DNA of 64,000 bases, taken from NCBI RefSeq assembly GCF_040362765.1, contig NZ_BAABWK010000001.1:672990-736989 (forward strand), in the 5' to 3' direction. The stretch's first letter is position 1. Each line of letters opens with the position of its first letter. The notes under the pieces are model-generated. The model was not told the DNA's origin and made no database searches. It worked only from the letters and a program-made list of their open reading frames with translations. The position numbers were made by a program, and so were the translations under genes. Shown here in pieces: positions 54,266 through 61,500 of this stretch. This DNA is from Pyruvatibacter sp. HU-CL02332. GTDB lineage: Bacteria; Pseudomonadota; Alphaproteobacteria; CGMCC-115125.

Positions 54266-56407
54266 CTAGCCCCCGAACAATTCGGCAAGCACCTGGTCAG
54301 GTGGCCCATCAAGCGCCACACGACCCTGGTCAATTACAACAACACGATCAGCTATCTTCATATGGGAAGGGCGTTGAGTAACCATTAAAACTGTAGCGTT
54401 CCCCTTAAGTTTTGCGAGTTTTGCCCGCAAAAGCTCGTCCCCTTCGTCGTCCAGGTTGTTGGCTGGCTCATCAAGAAGGTAAATGGGCGCGTTCTTGACG
54501 TAGGCACGGGCCAGCGCAAAGCGCTGCTTCATGCCGTCAGCCATCCGCCGCTGGAACTGATCGGTCATCCGCGTCTCAAGCCCCTCAGGGAGCGAGGCCA
54601 CGAATTCGCCAAGGCCCGCATCTTTCAATGCGTTCTGAATGTCGTCTTCGCTGGCTGTGGGCTGCGCCAGGCGCATGTTCTGCGCCAATGTCCCATGGAA
54701 CACAGATGTGCGCTGCGCCACATATCCAATGGACTGACGAAGATCGCCCTTGTCGAGCTGGCGAAGGTCATTGCCGTCAATGCTCACTGCGCCAGCCTGC
54801 GGCATGTAAAGCGCCGAACAGATCTTGAGGATGGTCGATTTGCCAGACCCGCTTGAGCCCGTAATCGCGATCATCTCGCCGGGCTTCACTGCGAAGTCCA
54901 CTCCGACCAGCGCCGGCTCGGCGCGAGGCGTGTATCGGAAGCTCACTTTGCCAAAGGCGATACGGCCCTTGAAGCTGCGATAGAACGATTGCTGCTGCCC
55001 GGGTTCGCGTTCAACCTGAATACGCATCAACTGATTGACCTGGGCCAGCGACTGCTTGACCTGCTCAATGCGGTTGATCCCAAGAAACGCTGCCTGAATA
55101 GGCGCGAGAAGCCGCCAGACCAATGCCATGGTGGCGATCAACGCACCAATGGTCATCATCTCTTCCATGACCATCAGGGTGCCAACGGCCAGCGTCGCAA
55201 CACCTGACGCCATCATCATGGACTGACTCAAGGTCTGAACAATGACACCAAGATGCGACACAGAATGATGAGCCGCCGCCCCCTTGGCTGAGATGTCTCT
55301 GAAACGCGTTTTCCAGTGCAGACCATTGCCTGACTGACGAACCACACGCTGGTTCTCGATGGTTTCAATCAGGAATGCCTGACGCGCAGATCGCGCCTCA
55401 CCCAGCTTGGCAACACGCGACTTGCTGATGGGCCATGTCACAAGCCCAAGAATGGTGAAGCCCACAATGAGCGCCACGGGCACAAACCCAATGACGCCGC
55501 CGATCATGAAGACCGTCACGAGGAACATGAGCAGGAACGGCAGGTCGAGTGCCGAAGCCGCCAGTGGCCCGGTAAAAACCTCGCGGACGGTTTCAAACTG
55601 TTTGAGACGTGCGATCTGTGCACCTATGGGCGCACGCTCTGTCATGCTGACGGGCATGTTGAGCAGCTTCTGAAAGGCAGCAGCCCCAATGAGCATATCG
55701 AGCCGCGCACCGACATAAGCCAGCATCTGCCCGCGCACCAGCCGCAACCCGCCGTCAGCCATGACGGCCAGCAGTACGCCACCCAGGAAGAATGCCAATG
55801 TCTCTGGCGACCGTGTGGCCACCACCTTGTCGTACACGCCCATGATAAAGAGCGGCACGACCACAGCAAAAATGTTGATGACAAATGTCAAGGCAATGGC
55901 CTGCCAGATGACCGCCTTGAACCGTTTGATCACATCGCCCAGCCAATTGCGCTGGGCCGCCTTTTCCTGCTCCTCGAGGGACTCGCTGGCTTTGCGAATA
56001 TAGTACGCCGTGCCGAGTGTCCTGCTGGCAGAAACCTCAACAACATCCCCCAGCACACCGTCGAGCACCGTCAGCATGTCCCCATTGCGCTCGAGCACAA
56101 GGCCAGCCGTTTTGCCGTCCTGCTCAAAGAGACACGGCAAAAGCTCCGCACGCAGATCAGACAGCGTGGTCCGCTCAGGCACAGTCACGTAGTGCAGATT
56201 GGCCAACACCATCCGCAGATCGGCAAGGTCGAGAGAGTCCGCAAAGTGCGGCAGTGCTTCTGCCAAATGACGCGCTTCGCCACGCCAGCCCAGCGCATGA
56301 AGCAGCGGCACCAGACAGGCGCCCGTGGCGGATGTGGGTTGAAAGCTGGATATCGCGCCGCCATGCAACAGATTTTCAAGACGGGGCGCGGACGCATGCG
56401 TACTCAT
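54266..56407 (-). CDS. Type I secretion ABC transporter with C39-like domain, degenerate ATPase motifs
   Basis: A 713-residue ABC half-transporter. Residues 1-130 resemble a C39-like domain (TSATGACLVPLLHALGW) that binds but does not cut substrate. Six helices follow, then the ATPase: Walker A GSSGSGKST is intact and Walker B is LLDEP, but the signature reads RMADGMKQR instead of LSGGQ, and the switch His is replaced in VTQRPSH. With the unlike partner encoded upstream, a heterodimer with one weak ATP site is expected. Its ATG overlaps the upstream stop by four bases. Confidence 0.88.
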   Translation of the reverse strand: MSTHASAPRLENLLHGGAISSFQPTSATGACLVPLLHALGWRGEARHLAEALPHFADSLDLADLRMVLANLHYVTVPERTTLSDLRAELLPCLFEQDGKTAGLVLERNGDMLTVLDGVLGDVVEVSASRTLGTAYYIRKASESLEEQEKAAQRNWLGDVIKRFKAVIWQAIALTFVINIFAVVVPLFIMGVYDKVVATRSPETLAFFLGGVLLAVMADGGLRLVRGQMLAYVGARLDMLIGAAAFQKLLNMPVSMTERAPIGAQIARLKQFETVREVFTGPLAASALDLPFLLMFLVTVFMIGGVIGFVPVALIVGFTILGLVTWPISKSRVAKLGEARSARQAFLIETIENQRVVRQSGNGLHWKTRFRDISAKGAAAHHSVSHLGVIVQTLSQSMMMASGVATLAVGTLMVMEEMMTIGALIATMALVWRLLAPIQAAFLGINRIEQVKQSLAQVNQLMRIQVEREPGQQQSFYRSFKGRIAFGKVSFRYTPRAEPALVGVDFAVKPGEMIAITGSSGSGKSTILKICSALYMPQAGAVSIDGNDLRQLDKGDLRQSIGYVAQRTSVFHGTLAQNMRLAQPTASEDDIQNALKDAGLGEFVASLPEGLETRMTDQFQRRMADGMKQRFALARAYVKNAPIYLLDEPANNLDDEGDELLRAKLAKLKGNATVLMVTQRPSHMKIADRVVVIDQGRVALDGPPDQVLAELFGG

Positions 56408-58284
56408 GCAGCACCTCCTGCCTGAACGGCGGCTTCCTGAGCTGTCTCTTCAGCGCCTTGCGCAGCAGCGTCGTCTGCTTCGATGTCGACTTCAGGGTCA
56501 GTACCCTGCCGTTGCGGTGTAAACTCGTGGTTGAGACGCGCGCGGCCCTTGCGGATGGAAATCACGCGATCAGCAAGCCGAATAAGCGACGGCCTGTGGC
56601 TGACGGCAATGATTGTGATCTTGCCCTTGAGCGCCATCAAAGCCTCGGTCAGCTGCGTATCCGCCTTGCGATCAAGCCCTGCATTGGCTTCATCAAAGAG
56701 AAGAATACGCGCGTCACGGGCAAGCGCGCGGGCAATCACAATACGCTGCATCATCCCGCCGGGCAGTTCGTCAGAGATGCCCTGACTGACCTCGGTGTCA
56801 TACCCCTGCGGCAGCCGATGAATGTCTTCCTCCAGGCCGATCATCCGCGCTGCTTCGCGGGCACGGTCAATGGCATCGCCTTCGCGAAACATTGTGAGAT
56901 TTTCCAGAATGGTGCCTTTGAAGAGTGTCGCCATGGCGGGCATGTAGGCAATGTCCATCGCCAGGTCGTCGCGCCTGGGACCACTCGCTTCATGCTGATC
57001 AATGAAGACCTGGCCATCGTCCGGGGAAAGCTCACCCATAATCATCTTGAGAAGCGTTGATTTGCCGTCGCCTTCCGGACCGGTAATCGCAAGCATTTCA
57101 CCGGGCTTCACGATGAGACTGAACTTGTCGAGAATGGCACTATCCTCGCCATAGCCAAATGACACGTCACGGAAAGACACGTGGCCTTCCAGGTCCGCAA
57201 TATGCTGCGGCTCAGCCTCAGGTGCTGCATCCATTTCCTGAAGCTCTGCGACCTGCGCCCGCGCAACATCAAGGCTCTGGAGCTGCGTCCACACGCTCAT
57301 GCCTTTAAGCAGCGGCTGCAGCGCGCGGCCACCCAGCAAAGTGCAGGCAGCCAGACCACCCACGGACAACGTTCCACCGATCACCAGCAACGCGCCGGCG
57401 GAAACAATCAGGATCATCGTGAGGTTGGAAATGATGCCGCCGATAGTCTGAACGAGATTGCCCAGAACAATGGATTTGTACGCTGACCCGGCGCCCGTGC
57501 TCTGCAGCCGCTCATAGCGGCGCTGCATCTGCGGCTCCATGGCCATGCTCTTGATCGTCTGAATGCCAGACAGCGCTTCGATGATGAAGCTGTAACGACG
57601 GTCATCAAGCTCAGCCCTCTGGGCCTGGCGCTCCTTGAGCGCACGGCCGGCAAAGATGGATACCACAGCCAGCAAAGCAATCATGGCCAGAGGTACAAGT
57701 ACCACCGGCCCACCAATCACAAAAATCAGTCCAAGGAAGATAAACAGGAACGGCAGATCCACCAGCAACAGCCGGGACTGCCCACCGTAAAACTCTCGCA
57801 GCGTGTCAATGGCCTGCAATCGATCGAGATGCACGCCAGGAGGCGCCTTCTCGATCTCCGAAGGACTTGCATAGAGGAAGCGCCCAACAAGCTCTGTTGC
57901 TGTTCGATGTTCAAACTGCGCCGCCGCCCAGCCCACAACATGCGCACGGGCAATTTTGAGAGTCGCATCCAGCACAAGCACAACGGCCAGCCCGCCCAGA
58001 AGCAGCCCGAAAGTGCCAAGCGCTTCGTTAGGCAGAATGCGATCATAAACTTGCAGGATGACCATCGGCAGGCCCAGAGCCAGCACATTGATGGCAAGCG
58101 AAGACAACCAGACAGCACGGCTCAGCCGAGGCGGCACGACACCGCTCTCGCTGTCCTCAGCCCCAAAGCCCATTTTCCGCATAAGACCTTGCTTAGCGGC
58201 AGGCGGGGTATCGGCTGCTTGCTCTTCCACAGACAGAAAATCCAATTCGGGCTCTCTCGATCCCCGATTGGTAAACGCGAACAT
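56404..58284 (-). CDS. Type I secretion ABC transporter, partner half
   Basis: A 626-residue ABC half-transporter, first gene of the exporter operon. After a charged 60-residue N-terminus come six helices (PrtD/LapB-like) and an ATPase with Walker A GPEGDGKST, signature ELPGGMMQR, Walker B LLFDEANAGLD and an intact switch His in VSHRPS. The Q-loop Gln is not seen (IAYMPAMATLF). A long Glu/Ala-rich tail ends the protein. Start ATG 58284 has only a weak ribosome-binding site. Divergent from the giant adhesin. Confidence 0.87.
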   Translation of the reverse strand: MFAFTNRGSREPELDFLSVEEQAADTPPAAKQGLMRKMGFGAEDSESGVVPPRLSRAVWLSSLAINVLALGLPMVILQVYDRILPNEALGTFGLLLGGLAVVLVLDATLKIARAHVVGWAAAQFEHRTATELVGRFLYASPSEIEKAPPGVHLDRLQAIDTLREFYGGQSRLLLVDLPFLFIFLGLIFVIGGPVVLVPLAMIALLAVVSIFAGRALKERQAQRAELDDRRYSFIIEALSGIQTIKSMAMEPQMQRRYERLQSTGAGSAYKSIVLGNLVQTIGGIISNLTMILIVSAGALLVIGGTLSVGGLAACTLLGGRALQPLLKGMSVWTQLQSLDVARAQVAELQEMDAAPEAEPQHIADLEGHVSFRDVSFGYGEDSAILDKFSLIVKPGEMLAITGPEGDGKSTLLKMIMGELSPDDGQVFIDQHEASGPRRDDLAMDIAYMPAMATLFKGTILENLTMFREGDAIDRAREAARMIGLEEDIHRLPQGYDTEVSQGISDELPGGMMQRIVIARALARDARILLFDEANAGLDRKADTQLTEALMALKGKITIIAVSHRPSLIRLADRVISIRKGRARLNHEFTPQRQGTDPEVDIEADDAAAQGAEETAQEAAVQAGGAA

Positions 58285-58573
58285 TTTCAACTTAGTTAAT
58301 TCAAATTTTAATGACCGCGGAATCAGGCCAAAAACACACACCCTGTGAGTTGCGGAAACTAGTAAATACACGCAATAGGCGAGAAATCGTCCCCCCGATC
58401 TTTACCAGTTCCTTAAAGCAAGACTTAACCGGTGTTGTTTCAAACTCTTCTCAACACTGAGGGAAGTTGCGTCCGCCGTTTGCCGAGCGCTTTTCGGCAC
58501 AAGCGCACCTCCTCTCACAAAACGTCACCCCAGAAAGTTTCGGGCGACGGATGTATTGAACAGGAGTTCGAGT
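58285..58573. promoter_or_regulatory. Divergent promoter region of exporter operon and adhesin
   Basis: The 289 bp are AT-richer near the exporter. Seen are TTAA blocks at 58413-58428 with spacing of 8 (near but not equal to a CtrA box) and a small hairpin TGCCGA/TCGGCA at 58481-58499 in the adhesin leader. No clear -35/-10 pair could be fixed. Confidence 0.4.
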
Positions 58574-61500
58574 ATGGCTGACGGTCAGGAAACCAACAGC
58601 ACGCCCACCCCTAAGAAAGACAGCGACGCTGCTGAAGCGTTCCGTCTGGATAGCGCGAACGCGACTGCCCGCGATGAGGCAGTAGAGCGGGCACGCGACT
58701 ATGGGTCTCTCGATGTCCTGCAGGGCGAAAGCGACCCTGCAAACCCGAATATTCATACAGGTACACGTGTCCCCATTGATCCGGGTACATCTGACGGCGT
58801 GGTCGGCGCACCGGATACTGACGCAAGTTTCGTCGGCTCAAGCATCACCGCTGAAGGCACGTCCACCAGCGACAACAATGGCAATCTTGGCAATACGCGC
58901 GGCGTGGCGTCCTTCACCGAAACACCGGTTGAAGCAACAGACGTTCCTCCCGCAGCCACCCTTGAGAACACAGACCTTGATGACACGCTGACCACAGGCA
59001 TTTCGACCCTGGAAGCGCTGACAGATCGCATTGCGCGCCTGGCCGACAACCCGAATGGCGGACAGGATTCTGCCGTCGACCCACAGGCAGCTGCCGCACA
59101 AGATGCGTCCCAGGCGCCGGTCGTACCGGAAAACGATGGTGACGAGGAAATCGTCAACCGCCCGCCAACAGACATTCTGCTCGACAATGCCGGCGTCGTT
59201 GAAAACGCAGCGCCAGGCACAGTGGTGGCGGTTCTCAGCGCAATTGACCCGGATTCAGGTGAAGTCTTCACCTATGAGATCGTCGGCTCATCGGACATGT
59301 TCGAGATTGTCGGCAATGCCGTTCTCGTCAAGGAAGGCGCGGTCCTCGATCATGAGGCATTGGCCTCTGTTGACCTGCCCCTGCGCGTGACGGACAGCTC
59401 AGGCAATGTCTATTTCGAGACGGTGACCCTGGACATCGTGGACGTCAACGAAGTTGCGACCGACATCGCACTGGACGCCACTGTTGTTACAGAGAATGCC
59501 GCCGGCGCTGTCATTGGTACACTTTCCACCACAGACCAGGACGCAGGTGACACGCACACCTATGCTGTGTCTGATGATCGCTTTGAAGTGGTCGGCGGTC
59601 AGCTCAAGCTCAAAGACGGCGTTGCACTTGACCATGAAGCAGCCGACACAATTTCCATCGACGTGACAACCACCGACGCCGGAGGCCTGTCATACACAGA
59701 AACCTTCTCTGTCGTTGTCGATGACATCAATGAAGTCGCGATTGATATTACGCTCGACAACACTAGTGTTGCTGAAAATGCTGCAGGCGCTGTGGTTGGC
59801 ACCCTGTCCACAACAGATCCCGACGCTGGCGACACCCATAGCTATTCTGTGTCTGATGCCCGCTTTGAAGTCGTCGACGGCGAACTTAAGCTCAAGGACG
59901 GCGTCGCGCTCGACCATGAAGCCGGCGACAGCGTGTCCATCGACGTCACGACAACCGATGCAGGCGGCCTGAGCCGTACCGAGACGTTCAACATCTCTGT
60001 TGGGGACGTCAATGAAGTTGCGACGGATATCGCCCTCGACAACACCTCCGTTTCCGAAAACGCAGCTGGCGCCGTGATCGGCAACCTGTCCACCACAGAT
60101 GTCGATGATGGTGACACGCACAGCTATGCGGTTTCTGACGCTCGCTTCGAGGTTGTTGACGGCCAGCTGAAACTGAAAGACGGCGTCGCGCTCGACCATG
60201 AAGCTGGCGACAGCGTGTCCATTGACGTAACAACAACTGATGCTGGTGGCCTGTCGCGTACCGAGACGTTCAACATCTCGGTTGGCGACGTGAATGAAGT
60301 CGCCACAGACATCGCGCTCGACAACACGTCAGTGGCCGAAAACGCGGCTGGCGCAGTAATCGGCAACCTGTCCACGACAGATGTCGATGATGGCGACACT
60401 CACAGCTATGCCGTGTCTGACGCCCGCTTTGAAGTGGTTGATGGTCAGCTGAAGCTCAAGGACGGCGTCTCGCTCGATCATGAAGCAGGCGACAGCGTTG
60501 CCATCGACGTAACGACCACCGACGCAGGTGGCCTGAGCCGCACCGAGACGTTCAACATCTCTGTGGGCGACGTAAATGAAGTCGCCACCGATATCGCGCT
60601 CGACAACGCGTCTGTGGCCGAAAACGCGGCTGGCGCTGTGATCGGCAACCTGTCCACGACAGATGTCGATGATGGCGACACCCACAGCTATGCGGTTTCT
60701 GACGCTCGGTTCGAAGTGGTTGACGGCCAGCTGAAGCTGAAAGACGGCGTCACGCTCGACCATGAAGCTGGCGACAGCGTATCCATCGACGTCACAACCA
60801 CCGATGCAGGCGGTCTGTCACGCACGGAGACATTCAACATCTCCGTTGGCGATGAAAACGAAGTTGCAACAGATATCGCGCTCGACAACACGTCAGTGGC
60901 CGAAAACGCTGCCGGTGCCGTCGTTGGAGCACTTTCCACAACGGACGTAGATGATGGCGATACCCATACCTACACCGTGTCCGACGCGCGCTTCGAGGTT
61001 GTTGACGGAAACCTGAAGCTCAAGGACGGCGTGTCTCTCGATCACGAGACCACCGACAGCGTATCTCTCGATGTCACCACCACAGATGCCGGTGGCCTGA
61101 GCCGTACGGAAACCTTCACCATTTCTGTTGGTGACGTAAACGAAGCGCCAATGGACATTGCGCTGGATGACGCCACATTTGCTCCTGCCGATTTTTCAGG
61201 ACAGGACGGTGACAGCTCCGGCACAAGCATCAGCGACCGCGGCCTTGAAACAGACCAGGCCGTCGTCTCAATTTCATTTACGACAGCTGACAATACGAGC
61301 GGCGCGCAGACCCTGTTTGAGACAGGCGGCAGCGGCACCGGCCTCAACATCGTCATCGAGGACGGTCAGCTCAACGTGTATGCAGGCTCCGGTAACAATC
61401 TCGAACTGAGCGTGCCGATTGACGGCGAGACCTCCTACAACATGGCGCTGGAGCTGGACAAGACGAGCAACACGCTCAAGCTCCTTCTGTCCGATGATCT

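Noticed and set aside
58413-58429. Possible CtrA box (TTAA-N-TTAAC) in the adhesin/exporter promoter
   Set aside because: The spacing is 8 instead of 7 for TTAA blocks; only a one-mismatch version (TAAA-N7-TTAAC) exists. Too weak to annotate.
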